Shown piece after piece: positions 1-8,685 of a stretch of DNA of 64,000 bases (positions within the stretch are counted from its first letter, which is position 1; each line of letters opens with the position of its first letter). The notes below the pieces were generated by a model, which was not told the origin of the DNA, ran no database searches, and saw only the letters and a list, made by a program, of their open reading frames with translations. The DNA comes from an uncultured Bacteroidales bacterium. GTDB taxonomy: Bacteria; Bacteroidota; Bacteroidia; Bacteroidales; Muribaculaceae. Position numbers and translations under genes: made by a program. The DNA lies in contig CANPDU010000004.1 of assembly GCA_947573135.1 (NCBI GenBank), forward strand, positions 1 through 64,000, written 5' to 3'.

Positions 1-102
1 AAAACAATCAGGGAGCGTGTTCAGCAAATGGGATTTGAACACATTTTGAACACAACCCGCAAGTTTCAAGAGGTCTCATCCAAAATGACAAACTTCTTTT
101 GA
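1..102 (+). CDS. C-terminal end of an unidentified protein (partial, 5' cut by window edge)
   Basis: An open frame enters from the left edge and gives 33 residues ending ...SSKMTNFF before a TGA at 100-102. I do not recognise the family. The piece is mixed in charge and has no membrane segment. It lies directly upstream of a tRNA-Met 3' fragment, so it probably belongs to an integrated element rather than to the old chromosome. With only 33 residues, a chance open frame cannot be excluded. Confidence 0.35.
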   Translation, partial: KTIRERVQQMGFEHILNTTRKFQEVSSKMTNFF

Positions 103-184
103 TGCTTGCAAATATCTGATAATCAAATTACATCTTATTAACGAAGTCTCATGCGGTTTCGTTTAAAATCACACCGTCCGCATA

Positions 185-226
185 CTCATAATCAGTGAGT
201 CCTTAGTTCAAGCCGAAGTGGGACCA
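185..226 (+). other. 3' fragment of an elongator tRNA-Met (CAT) gene; probable attachment site of an integrated element
   Basis: The bases read as the 3' part of a tRNA: anticodon loop CTCATAA with CAT at 187-189, 3' anticodon strand 192-196, variable region 197-201, T-arm 202-206/214-218 around the loop TTCAAGC (207-213), acceptor 3' strand TGGGACC (219-225) and discriminator A (226). No CCA is encoded. The 5' part is absent: no GGTCCCA acceptor strand or D-arm lies upstream, and 180-184 does not pair with 192-196. The T-stem also has one mismatch (A205/G215). Tyrosine-recombinase elements commonly integrate into tRNA 3' ends and leave such a duplicate. Because the hairpin at 240-267 looks like the native tRNA terminator, I infer that the element lies to the left and the old chromosome to the right. 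Confidence 0.7.
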
Positions 227-239
227 CTTCTTAGAAATC

Positions 240-267
240 AAGCACTTGCATTCATTTGTAGGTGCTT
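240..267 (+). terminator. Intrinsic terminator downstream of the tRNA fragment
   Basis: An 11-bp stem (240-250 with 257-267, three G-T wobbles) closes a 6-base loop and is followed by a T-rich run to about 275. It suits the original terminator of the tRNA-Met gene. Nothing gene-like is seen between it and the end of the response-regulator pseudogene at 373. Confidence 0.65.
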
Positions 268-372
268 TTCTTTTTGCTGACCGGAACTTGTTCGGAACTT
301 TGGCGCAGAGTAATAATTTTCGACAACAATCTGTTGGTCAATATTATCCGAAAAAACTATTTTGCTGTCATT

Positions 373-1124
373 TCAACGGTCGAGCCATTGCTTCAGGCGC
401 GTGACTTTATCTTTGCCTACGACAATCTCTGCATCGGGGTACTCAGAAAGAATTATCTTGATCTTGCGGTTGAACCAGTTGGAAATCCGCTGGACCGACG
501 ATATGTTTACTATCTGCTGGCGGGTCGCCCTGAAAAACTGCAACGGGTCGAGCTGCGTATCAATATCATCGAGAGCCATGTCGATGTGATATTGCCTCTT
601 GTTTTTAAGATACAGGCGTGCAAGTCCTGACTCTGTGGAGATGTAGCTAATTTCGGATACCGGCACGGTGATATATCCGTCTTTTTCCGCTACAAGGAAC
701 CGCTGGCGATATACTTCCGATTTCCCTTGCAATAGCCGGTAAATCTCGGCTATCTCTTTTGTCGCTGACGGAGCTGTCAACCTTCTGCTTTTCTCGACAG
801 CCTCGACAAGTTCTTCCTTGTCAATCGGTTTCAGAAGATAGGCGATTCCGTTGTAATGAAAGGCCTTACATATTCATCGTAAGCGGTGGTGAAAATGACG
901 GGGATATAGCCGGGGATATCCTTCAGCGCGTCGAAACTCAGTCCGTCGGAAAGGCGTATGTCGGCAAGTATGAGATCAATATTTTCCGGTTCATTAAAGA
1001 ATCGGCGGATCTCGGCTATACTTGGCAGGGGGCCGTAAACTGTTATGTCGTCAAAGTTGCCGTTGAGAAGCCTGGTGAGCCTGTCGGCGTTATGTCTCTC
1101 GTCTTCTATAATAAGTATATTCAT
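373..1124 (-). pseudogene. LytTR-family response regulator, frameshifted
   Basis: The N-terminal piece (1124 down to 831) is a receiver domain with acidic residues 7-8, phospho-acceptor Asp55 in LILADIRLSDG and Thr79/80. The C-terminal piece (from about 860 down to 373) carries the last receiver helix (YLLKPIDKEEL) and a LytTR DNA-binding domain with FFRATRQQIVN. The two are in different frames. Restoring one G in the AAGGCC stretch (plus-strand 861-866) gives ...YVRAFHYNGIAYLLKPID and one protein of about 250 residues, the usual length. It sits 11 bp downstream of its sensor kinase, so the pair is one operon. A sequencing error in a short G run is the main alternative to a real mutation. Confidence 0.8.
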
Positions 1125-1135
1125 GACCGGATTCT

Positions 1136-2197
1136 TTATAATAACGGAACGCTGACAGAATATAAGTGGTCGCTGTCCTCTATCCTGATTTCCTTTGAGC
1201 TTAATAATGAATATCGGCTTGCGATGTTCGATTGACCTACGCCGGTGGATTCAGCGGGGCACTCCAGAGGCTGTTTCAGATTTCTTACCACAAGATAATC
1301 CTTTTCAGCCCTTATATCAATAATCAGAGGCAGTTCTGCAGAAAAGGCGTTATGCTTTATCGCGTTCTCGACGAGCAGTTGCAACGAGGCCGGAGGAATC
1401 TTATAGCCCGAAGTACGTAAACTGTTGTCAATGTATACCTTTATTCCCTCTCCATGACGGAGTTTCATCAGATAGAAATATGAATCTATGAATTTAACTT
1501 CGTCACGGAGGTCTATTAGATTGACATTTAGATTCCGCACGATATGTCGGTAAACCTTTGACAGATGTGATAGGAAATCGCTTGCCGTTGCCGGCTCGCT
1601 TTCTATCAGTTCGGAAAGAGTGCTGAAATTATTGAAAAGGAAATGTTGATTTATCTGGAGTTTCAGAGAGTTTAACTGGAACTGCAACGCGGTTTCCTTT
1701 TCTTTTATAAGGGCGATCTCCAGTTTTTGTTTTTCATCCTGCGATTTCAGATATGATTTGAGATAAAATGAGTTGGCATATACGCTTGATATGAAGGTCG
1801 CTATCATGGCAAATGTGTAAGCACCCTTCATATTTATCAACTCATTATATACGGCGTTACTGTCTATCTCGCCCCAGATAAGACAGAAAAGCGTGACCAT
1901 GCCAAAGGCAACGACATTGTTTATTATTAGGAGTCCTGAGGCATAGACAATTGCCCAAAGATAAGATGTCCTGAATGGCAGGAATCTAAATAGCAAATAA
2001 CAAAAACAGAGTGAGATATAGGTGAATAAAACGCATAACGAAAAATCAAACATATAGTCAGACCATATCATTTCAGGCAGTTGTTTCGATGTCTCATCGT
2101 CAAGCAACAGCCAAATTATAAGGTACAATGCATAGGAAACGGTAGAAAGAATAATGCCGTTTTTCCAGTTCATTATGCTTGTGTCCGAGGTTACCAT
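1136..2197 (-). CDS. LytS/YehU-type sensor histidine kinase
   Basis: Inner-membrane sensor kinase of the His_kinase (PF06580) class that partners LytTR regulators. About four hydrophobic segments lie in residues 14-140. A linker helix follows, then the phospho-acceptor motif QINQHFLFNN with His185, and an ATP-binding N-box LLVENAIKHN near 274-283. At 353 residues it is full length for the family. Translation may instead start at Met9. The gene is followed after 11 bp by the frameshifted response regulator and is divergent from the GNAT-RND efflux operon, which is its likely target. With the regulator broken, the kinase may have no productive partner. The stimulus is unknown. Confidence 0.9.
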   Translation of the reverse strand: MVTSDTSIMNWKNGIILSTVSYALYLIIWLLLDDETSKQLPEMIWSDYMFDFSLCVLFTYISLCFCYLLFRFLPFRTSYLWAIVYASGLLIINNVVAFGMVTLFCLIWGEIDSNAVYNELINMKGAYTFAMIATFISSVYANSFYLKSYLKSQDEKQKLEIALIKEKETALQFQLNSLKLQINQHFLFNNFSTLSELIESEPATASDFLSHLSKVYRHIVRNLNVNLIDLRDEVKFIDSYFYLMKLRHGEGIKVYIDNSLRTSGYKIPPASLQLLVENAIKHNAFSAELPLIIDIRAEKDYLVVRNLKQPLECPAESTGVGQSNIASRYSLLSSKEIRIEDSDHLYSVSVPLL

Positions 2198-2218
2198 CTG
2201 TCAATGACTTTATTAGGG

Positions 2219-2226
2219 CAAAGTTA
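2219..2226 (-). promoter_or_regulatory. Bacteroidetes-type -7 box (TAACTTTG) for the kinase operon
   Basis: On the minus strand the box matches TAnnTTTG exactly and lies 22 bases before the kinase start codon. A second match, TATCTTTG, lies a little further upstream. The -33 element is not clear. Confidence 0.55.
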
Positions 2227-2282
2227 CTCATTTTTCAGCAAAGATATATAATGTCATTGGAGCTTCTCAGGGAAAAGTAATC

Positions 2283-2394
2283 GAAACGGACAAATCAACG
2301 GTTGAAGCGGACAAAACAATAAATGAAGCGGACAAGGCACACGTGCCGGTTCAACTGCCGAATTGTCCGCTTCATAGCCCATTTTGTCCGACTC
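2283..2394. promoter_or_regulatory. Array of five 21-bp-phased GAAGCGGACAA boxes (three direct, two inverted)
   Basis: Three direct copies start at 2283, 2304 and 2325, exactly 21 bp apart (GAAACGGACAA, GAAGCGGACAA, GAAGCGGACAA). Two copies in the opposite orientation occupy 2363-2373 and 2384-2394, again 21 bp apart (GAAGCGGACAA and GAGTCGGACAA on the minus strand). A small dyad, GGCAC-AC-GTGCC (2336-2347), sits near the centre. Two-helical-turn direct repeats are the known geometry of LytTR-domain binding sites. The array lies between a LytTR system and the efflux operon, upstream of the -7 box at 2431, as an activator site would. The regulator's identity is inferred. Confidence 0.75.
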
Positions 2395-2430
2395 ATGCAG
2401 TTTATTCTTTTATGCAGTATAATAGAAGGA

Positions 2431-2438
2431 TAATTTTG
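2431..2438 (+). promoter_or_regulatory. Bacteroidetes-type -7 box (TAATTTTG) for the GNAT-RND efflux operon
   Basis: Exact TAnnTTTG match 22 bases before the ATG at 2460. The 21-bp-phased box array ends 36 bp upstream. The -33 region is poor (TTTA rather than TTTG), which would fit a promoter that needs an activator. Confidence 0.6.
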
Positions 2439-2459
2439 CACCGCCAAAAGAATAGCATC

Positions 2460-2996
2460 ATGACTACAGCAATAACAACTGAACGGCTCTGTCTGCGGTC
2501 CTTCATGGAAAAGGATGCGGCGGCATTGCTCACATATCTCGGGAATCCCCGTGTAAACTGCTTCAAAGACCAGCAGCTGTATGTAATGGAGGACGCATTG
2601 CGATATATCGCCGAAAGGCAGAAGGACAATCTCTGCCTTGCAATTTGCCTCAAAGAGACAGATGAGCTTATCGGAGAACTGTTTGCAGAGAAAGAAGAAC
2701 CCGACATATTTGGAATCGGCTGGCATATAAATCAGCTCTTCGAAGGTAAGGGATATGCCTTTGAAGCTGCGAGCGCCTTCATATCATGGCTTTACGATTG
2801 TAAAGGCGCACGCCGGATATATGGATATGTAGAGAGCGACAATATACGCTCACAAAACCTATGCAAACGTCTGGGTATGCGATACGAAGGATGTTTCAAG
2901 GAGTTTATTTCCTTTGTCAACAACCCGGACGGGACCCCAAAGTATGAAGACACCTGTATTTATGCCCTCCTGAAAAAAGAATGGTCAAAAATCTAA
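2460..2996 (+). CDS. GNAT-family N-acetyltransferase (RimJ/RimL-like)
   Basis: A 178-residue acetyl-CoA-dependent N-acetyltransferase of the Acetyltransf_3 type. It begins TTERLCLRSFMEKDA, the usual RimJ/RimL start, and carries an acetyl-CoA-loop region near LFEGKGYAFEAASAFI and the C-terminal strand CKRLGMRYEG. I chose the ATG at 2460 because the -7 box at 2431-2438 places the transcript start just before it; a start at 2343 would fall inside the operator array. It is the first gene of an operon with a three-part RND pump starting 13 bp downstream. A drug- or metabolite-acetylating role alongside the pump is possible, but the substrate is unknown. Confidence 0.88.
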   Translation: MTTAITTERLCLRSFMEKDAAALLTYLGNPRVNCFKDQQLYVMEDALRYIAERQKDNLCLAICLKETDELIGELFAEKEEPDIFGIGWHINQLFEGKGYAFEAASAFISWLYDCKGARRIYGYVESDNIRSQNLCKRLGMRYEGCFKEFISFVNNPDGTPKYEDTCIYALLKKEWSKI

Positions 2997-3009
2997 TTAT
3001 CATTACGCA

Positions 3010-4131
3010 ATGAATATACTTAATACAATAAAAGCAGCTGTCTTGTCGGGCGTTTGCGTCCTGCAACTGACCGGGTGCAAGCAATCGTCAGAAGAAACGG
3101 AAACAGAGCAGTCATTACCTGTGCTGACAGTTTCAGAGCAACCGGTGGAACTTACCGAGACTTTCTCGGCCTCCATCCGTGGGCGTCAGGATGTGGATAT
3201 TATCCCCCAGATTTCGGGATGCATAACGCGTCTGTGTGTGAAAGAGGGCGAGAGGGTGAGACGCGGACAGGTGCTTGCCATCATCGACCAAGTACCGTAT
3301 CAGGCTGCATTGCGCACGGCTGTCGCCAATGTAAGTGCTGCGAAAGCAAGAGTTGAGACAGCCCGCATCGAACTGAACGGGAAACAATCCCTGTTTGATG
3401 AAAACGTGATTTCCGATTATGAGCTTTCAGTCGCACGCAATCAATTGGCTGAGGCAGAGGCAGAGTTGGAGCAGACAAAAGCTCATGAAGCAGATGCACG
3501 CAACAATCTGTCGTACACAGAAATAAAAAGTCCGAGCGACGGTGTGGTAGGAACGCTCCCTTACCGTATCGGCGCACTCGTCAGTCCGACAATAGAGCAA
3601 CCGTTTACCGTGGTATCGGACAATTCGGAGATGTATGCCTATTTTTCTGTATCAGAAAACAAGCTGCGTCAGTTGGTTGCCAGATACGGCTCTATCGACA
3701 GAATCATAAGCGAGATACCTGCGGTTAAACTTCAGTTAAACGACGGTTCATTCTACGAACGAGGGGGAAAGATAGAGACAATAAGCGGAGTCGTCAATTC
3801 CACAACTGGTGCCGTACAGATAAAAGCTCTTTTCCCAAATCCGGACAAAGAGCTTTTGAGCGGTACAATCGGCAATGTTGTCATTCAGGGATTAGGCTCG
3901 GATGCTATTGTCGTTCCCATGACAGCCACAGTCGAGTTGCAGGACAAGATAATAGCGTATCGACTTAAAAACGGTAAGGCCGAAGCTGCATATCTTACTG
4001 TTGACCGTCTGAATGACGGCAACAACTACATGGTGAAGGATGGTCTGGCCGTAGGAGATTCAATCATTTCAGAGGGAGTGGGATTGGTAAAGGAAGGAAT
4101 GTCTGTTACCCCTAAAACCGAGAAGAAATGA
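3010..4131 (+). CDS. RND efflux periplasmic adaptor (membrane fusion protein), lipoprotein
   Basis: AcrA/MexA-type adaptor of 373 residues that couples the inner-membrane pump to the outer-membrane channel. A signal peptide ends in the lipobox LTGC (Cys23). A biotinyl-lipoyl half (GCITRLCVKEGERVRRGQ), an alpha-hairpin (about 95-160), the second lipoyl half (YTEIKSPSDGVVG) and beta-barrel and membrane-proximal domains follow. The stop overlaps the pump start (ATGA at 4128-4131), so translation is coupled. Length and domain order are normal. Confidence 0.93.
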   Translation: MNILNTIKAAVLSGVCVLQLTGCKQSSEETETEQSLPVLTVSEQPVELTETFSASIRGRQDVDIIPQISGCITRLCVKEGERVRRGQVLAIIDQVPYQAALRTAVANVSAAKARVETARIELNGKQSLFDENVISDYELSVARNQLAEAEAELEQTKAHEADARNNLSYTEIKSPSDGVVGTLPYRIGALVSPTIEQPFTVVSDNSEMYAYFSVSENKLRQLVARYGSIDRIISEIPAVKLQLNDGSFYERGGKIETISGVVNSTTGAVQIKALFPNPDKELLSGTIGNVVIQGLGSDAIVVPMTATVELQDKIIAYRLKNGKAEAAYLTVDRLNDGNNYMVKDGLAVGDSIISEGVGLVKEGMSVTPKTEKK

Positions 4132-7100
4132 ACCTGCGCTTTTTCATAGACCGCCCGGTGTTTTCCGGGGTTATATCGGTCGTAATCGTGCTGATGGGAG
4201 CGATTGCCATATTTTCGTTGCCGGTGGAACAATATCCCGACATCGCGCCTCCGACCATCAACGTATGGGCGACTTATCCCGGTGCAAATGCCGAGACCGT
4301 GCAGAAGGCTGTCATAGCACCGTTGGAGGAAGCCATCAACGGTGTGGAGGATATGACATATATGACATCCACTGCCTCCAACACAGGCGATGCGTCAATC
4401 ATGATCTATTTCAAGCAAGGCGCCAACGCCGACATGGCGGCTGTTAACGTGCAGAACCGTGTGAACAGTGCGCTCAGCCAATTGCCTGCCGAAGCCACCA
4501 GAACCGGTATTATGACTGAGAAACAGCAGAACGCCGAGCTTCTGACTTTTGCGCTGTATTCTCCCGACGACCGTTTTGACCAGACTTTCCTTAACAACTA
4601 TGTGAAGATCAATGTCGAGCCACGGCTGAAACGTATCAGTGGCGTGGGCAAGACACAACTTTTCGGCTCCAACTACAGTATGCGTCTGTGGCTGAAACCC
4701 GACAGAATGGCGCAATACGGACTGATTCCCGATGATATTTCAAACGTGCTTGCCGGTCAGAACATAGAGGCGGCTACCGGCTCTTTCGGTGCCAATCATC
4801 AGACGGCAAATGAATATACGATGAAATATCGCGGACGTCTCTCTACGGCGGAGGAGTTCGGTGAACTTGTTGTCAAATCGTTACCGGGCGGTGATGTGTT
4901 GCGTCTGAAGGATGTTGCGGATGTGGAACTCGGCGATGAGTATTACAACTACTCGTCGGAGGTGAACGGACATCCCGCCGCCATGATGCTGATAAACCAG
5001 AAAGCAGGGTCAAACGCATCAAGCACAATCAACGAGATACATGAAGTCCTGGATGACATTAAAGGCAGTCTGCCGGATGGTGCGGAATTTGTGGTGCTTA
5101 CCGATACAAACAAATTCCTCTACGCTTCTATCCATTCGGTGATACGGACGTTGCTCGAAGCCATATTGCTTGTGGTGATTGTAGTGTATGTGTTCCTGCA
5201 GGATATAAAATCGACGCTGATACCGACAATTTCAATATTTGTTTCGATTATCGGTACATTCGCCGTCATGTCGCTGATCGGTTTCTCGATTAATCTTCTG
5301 ACACTTTTCGCCCTTGTCTTAGCAATCGGAACCGTGGTCGATGACGCGATAGTGGTGGTAGAGGCTGTGCAGGCAAAATTTGACGAAGGATACCGCTCGC
5401 CGGTGCTTGCCGCCGACGATGCCATGAAGAGTGTGTCGTCTGCCGTGCTGACTTCCACAATAATATTTATGGCGGTATTCATCCCGGTGGCGATGATGGG
5501 AGGAACCTCCGGCTCATTCTATGCACAGTTCGGTATCACGATGGCTGTGGCGGTCGGTATATCGGCAATCAATGCTTTTACGCTGTCTCCGGCTCTTTGC
5601 GCGCTGTTGCTCAGACCCTATACCGATGAAGAAGGTAATGCGAAAAACAATTTTGCCGCCCGTTTCCGTAAGGCTTTCAACGCCGTTTTCAACCGCATGA
5701 GCAACCGCTATGTGCGCGGCGTGCTGTATGTGGTTCATCGCAGATGGCTGATTTGGAGTGTAATCGGTGCCTCCATAGTGCTGCTTGTGATTCTCATGAA
5801 TGTCACCAAGACCGGACTTATCCCACAAGAGGACACCGGTACAGTATTGGTTAGCATGAACACAAAGCCCGGCTCCTCGATGGCTCAGACTCAAAAAGTA
5901 ATGGATCGGATAAATCATAGCCTTGACAGCATAGGCGAGATTGAATATAATGGGGCCGTCGCCGGTTTCTCGTTCAACGGTTCGGGGTCGTCACAAGCAA
6001 TGTATTTCATGACGCTGAAGGACTGGAAGGAGCGTAAAGGCGAAGGTCAGTCGGTCGATGATGTGATAGAGGAAATCTATGCGCGGACTTCCGACATTCC
6101 GGATGCCACCGTGTTCGCCATGTCTCCCCCTATGATTGCCGGGTATGGCATGGGCAACGGTTTCGAGCTTTATCTTCAGGACAAGACCGGCGGAGATATA
6201 AACATCTTCAAGAAGGAGGCGGACAAGTTTGTTGAGGCTTTGTCACAACGTCCTGAAATCGGCGACGTGTATTCCTCCTTCGCCACGGATTATCCACAGT
6301 ATTGGGTGGATATCGACGCGGCAAAATGCGAGCAGTCGGGCGTTTCGCCGTCAGAAGTGCTGTCCACTCTGGCAGGCTACTATACCGGCGGCTATGTGTC
6401 GGACTTCAACCGTTTCTCCAAGCTCTACCATGTTACGATGCAGGCCCCATCGGAATACCGTATAAATCCGGAATCGCTGAATATGATGTATGTGCGCACA
6501 TCTGACGGTTCAATGGCGCCGCTCAGCCAGTTCGTGCGCCTGACAAAGACCAACGGGCCTTCGGATCTTACCCGTTTCAATCTGTTCAACGCAATAGCCA
6601 TCAACGGCACTCCGGCACCGGGCTATAGTTCCGGTCAGGCAATAAAGGCTATCGGCGAGACTGCGCAGGAGATGCTTCCGTCATCCTATGGATATGAGTT
6701 CGGAGGTCTGTCACGCGAGGAGAGCAAGACATCCAACAACGCAATATTAATCTTCATCCTATGTTTCGTGCTTGTCTATCTGATATTGTGCGCTCTCTAC
6801 GAAAGCCTGTTCGTGCCGTTTGCCGTGCTGCTTTCGGTACCTTGCGGACTGATGGGAAGTTTCCTGTTTGCATGGATGTTCGACCTTGAAAACAATATCT
6901 ATATGCAGACCGGACTGATTATGATTATCGGACTTTTAGCCAAGACTGCAATTCTGCTCACAGAATATGCAGGGAAGCGCCGTGCCGAAGGAATGTCACT
7001 GGTTAAGGCGGCATACAGTGCGGCTAAGGTGCGTCTGCGTCCGATTCTGATGACGGTGCTGGCGATGGTGTTCGGACTAGTGCCGCTGATGCTGGCACAC

Positions 7101-7244
7101 GGAGTCGGAGCAAACGGCAGTCGTTCTCTTGCCACTGGCGTAATCGGTGGTATGCTCATCGGTACATTGGCCCTGCTGTTTCTTGTACCTTCACTGTTTA
7201 TTGTATTTCAACATATTCAGGAACGAGTAAAACGTAAAAGATGA
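4128..7244 (+). CDS. RND multidrug efflux transporter, AcrB/MexB (HAE-1) type
   Basis: Inner-membrane proton-driven pump of 1,038 residues, normal for the family. It begins NLRFFIDRPVFSGVISVVIV and shows two porter halves each followed by a membrane block. The proton-relay pair is present in TM4 (IGTVVDDAIVVVE) and the TM10 lysine in LLAKTAILLTEYAGK. The HAE-1 signature points to hydrophobic drugs or bile-salt-like compounds rather than metals. It overlaps the adaptor by 4 bases upstream and the outer-membrane factor by 4 bases downstream. The actual substrates cannot be read from the sequence. Confidence 0.95.
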   Translation: MNLRFFIDRPVFSGVISVVIVLMGAIAIFSLPVEQYPDIAPPTINVWATYPGANAETVQKAVIAPLEEAINGVEDMTYMTSTASNTGDASIMIYFKQGANADMAAVNVQNRVNSALSQLPAEATRTGIMTEKQQNAELLTFALYSPDDRFDQTFLNNYVKINVEPRLKRISGVGKTQLFGSNYSMRLWLKPDRMAQYGLIPDDISNVLAGQNIEAATGSFGANHQTANEYTMKYRGRLSTAEEFGELVVKSLPGGDVLRLKDVADVELGDEYYNYSSEVNGHPAAMMLINQKAGSNASSTINEIHEVLDDIKGSLPDGAEFVVLTDTNKFLYASIHSVIRTLLEAILLVVIVVYVFLQDIKSTLIPTISIFVSIIGTFAVMSLIGFSINLLTLFALVLAIGTVVDDAIVVVEAVQAKFDEGYRSPVLAADDAMKSVSSAVLTSTIIFMAVFIPVAMMGGTSGSFYAQFGITMAVAVGISAINAFTLSPALCALLLRPYTDEEGNAKNNFAARFRKAFNAVFNRMSNRYVRGVLYVVHRRWLIWSVIGASIVLLVILMNVTKTGLIPQEDTGTVLVSMNTKPGSSMAQTQKVMDRINHSLDSIGEIEYNGAVAGFSFNGSGSSQAMYFMTLKDWKERKGEGQSVDDVIEEIYARTSDIPDATVFAMSPPMIAGYGMGNGFELYLQDKTGGDINIFKKEADKFVEALSQRPEIGDVYSSFATDYPQYWVDIDAAKCEQSGVSPSEVLSTLAGYYTGGYVSDFNRFSKLYHVTMQAPSEYRINPESLNMMYVRTSDGSMAPLSQFVRLTKTNGPSDLTRFNLFNAIAINGTPAPGYSSGQAIKAIGETAQEMLPSSYGYEFGGLSREESKTSNNAILIFILCFVLVYLILCALYESLFVPFAVLLSVPCGLMGSFLFAWMFDLENNIYMQTGLIMIIGLLAKTAILLTEYAGKRRAEGMSLVKAAYSAAKVRLRPILMTVLAMVFGLVPLMLAHGVGANGSRSLATGVIGGMLIGTLALLFLVPSLFIVFQHIQERVKRKR

Positions 7245-8599
7245 AAAATACTGTATTGATCATATTATCCCTTCTGATGCTTACGGGCTGCGGTACTTAC
7301 AGCCGCTACACCAGACCGGAGGTATCGACCGACGGACTATTCCGTGATTTACCTGTGGCAAACGACACCTCGACAATAGCATCATTGCCGTGGCACGAGA
7401 TGTTCACTGACACCTGCCTTCAATCATTGATTGAAAAAGGGTTGTCTGCCAACACCGATTATAATGTCGCACGTTTGCGTGTTGAAGCGGCGGAAGCCTC
7501 TCTGTCTGCGGCAAAACTTGCATACCTTCCGTCCGTAGGACTTACGGCGGAAGGCAGTGTAAGCCGATATGACGGAAGCACTGCCAAGACATATAACGTA
7601 GGGGGCGGAGCGAACTGGGAACTCGACATATTCGGCAAACTGACCTCCGCGAAACGTGGAGCTGTAGCAGCACTGGAAGGGAGTCGTGATTACCGGCAGG
7701 CTGTTCAGACCCGTTTGATTGCAACGATTGCCGACAGTTATTATACGCTTGCCATGCTTGACGCACAACTTGAAATCAACGGCAGGACGCTTGAAAGCTG
7801 GCGCAATACGGTAAAGACTCTTGAGGCTTTGAAAAGGGTTGGCAAATCCAATGAAGCGGGAGTATTGCAGGCGAAGTCAAGTGTAATGGAGCTTGAAGCT
7901 TCTCGTCTGGCTATCCTCAAAAGCATTTCAGAGACAGAAAATGCTTTGTCCTCTGTTCTTGCTATGCCTTCGCAGACAATACGGCGTGGAAATTTGAGCG
8001 ATGCGGTTTTTCCTGATACTATTGCCATAGGTGTGTCTTTACAGTTGCTCTCCAATCGTCCCGATGTGCGGAACGCGGAGATGAATCTCGCTCAGGCTTT
8101 CTATGCTACAAATGTTGCAAGAGCCGCCTTTTATCCGAGCATCACACTTTCAGGCACTCTTGGGTGGACAAACAACGGTGGTGGAATCGTAACCAATCCC
8201 GGCCAATGGTTGCTGAATGCTATCGGATCGCTTACCCAGCCGTTGTTCAACCGTGGTACCAACATCGCCAATCTGAAAATAGCCAAAACACAACAGGAAG
8301 AAGCACGGCTGTTGTTCCAACAGTCACTGCTCGATGCCGGTAAGGAGGTAAACGATGCCTTGACCGCATGGCAGACGGCAAAATCACAGATTGACATTTC
8401 AGAGCGTCAGGTAGAAACTTTGAATGAAGCCGTGCGTAAGACACAACTGCTTATGCGACATTCAGACACGACCTATCTTGAAGTGCTGACAGCGCAGCAG
8501 ACACTTCTCAATGCGGAAATGACCCTCGCACAACGACGCTTCGACCGCATACAAGCCGTCATCAACCTCTATCACGCCCTCGGAGGCGGTTATGATTAA
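7241..8599 (+). CDS. Outer-membrane efflux channel lipoprotein, TolC/OprM (NodT) family
   Basis: A 452-residue channel that completes the tripartite pump. The signal peptide has lipobox LTGC (Cys17), followed by the OprM-like start GTYSRYTRPEV. Two internally similar OEP repeats form the barrel and helical tunnel, with conserved stretches LLSNRPDVRNAEMNLAQA and YLEVLTAQQTLLNAE. The start ATG overlaps the pump stop. It is the last gene of the operon. The 86 bases to the next, convergent gene hold no convincing terminator. Confidence 0.93.
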   Translation: MKNTVLIILSLLMLTGCGTYSRYTRPEVSTDGLFRDLPVANDTSTIASLPWHEMFTDTCLQSLIEKGLSANTDYNVARLRVEAAEASLSAAKLAYLPSVGLTAEGSVSRYDGSTAKTYNVGGGANWELDIFGKLTSAKRGAVAALEGSRDYRQAVQTRLIATIADSYYTLAMLDAQLEINGRTLESWRNTVKTLEALKRVGKSNEAGVLQAKSSVMELEASRLAILKSISETENALSSVLAMPSQTIRRGNLSDAVFPDTIAIGVSLQLLSNRPDVRNAEMNLAQAFYATNVARAAFYPSITLSGTLGWTNNGGGIVTNPGQWLLNAIGSLTQPLFNRGTNIANLKIAKTQQEEARLLFQQSLLDAGKEVNDALTAWQTAKSQIDISERQVETLNEAVRKTQLLMRHSDTTYLEVLTAQQTLLNAEMTLAQRRFDRIQAVINLYHALGGGYD

Positions 8600-8685
8600 C
8601 TATATAAAATATAAAACTTTAGAATAAAGCGAGTTAAAATTACTCACACATTTTATTACAACTTTAATACCGGCTGAATAGAGGC

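Noticed and set aside
153..226. A complete tRNA-Met gene
   Set aside because: The acceptor 5' strand and D-arm are missing and the 5' anticodon strand does not pair; only the 3' part is present.
2343..2459. Upstream extension of the GNAT gene to an earlier start
   Set aside because: It runs through the operator boxes and the -7 element, so this DNA is regulatory, not coding.
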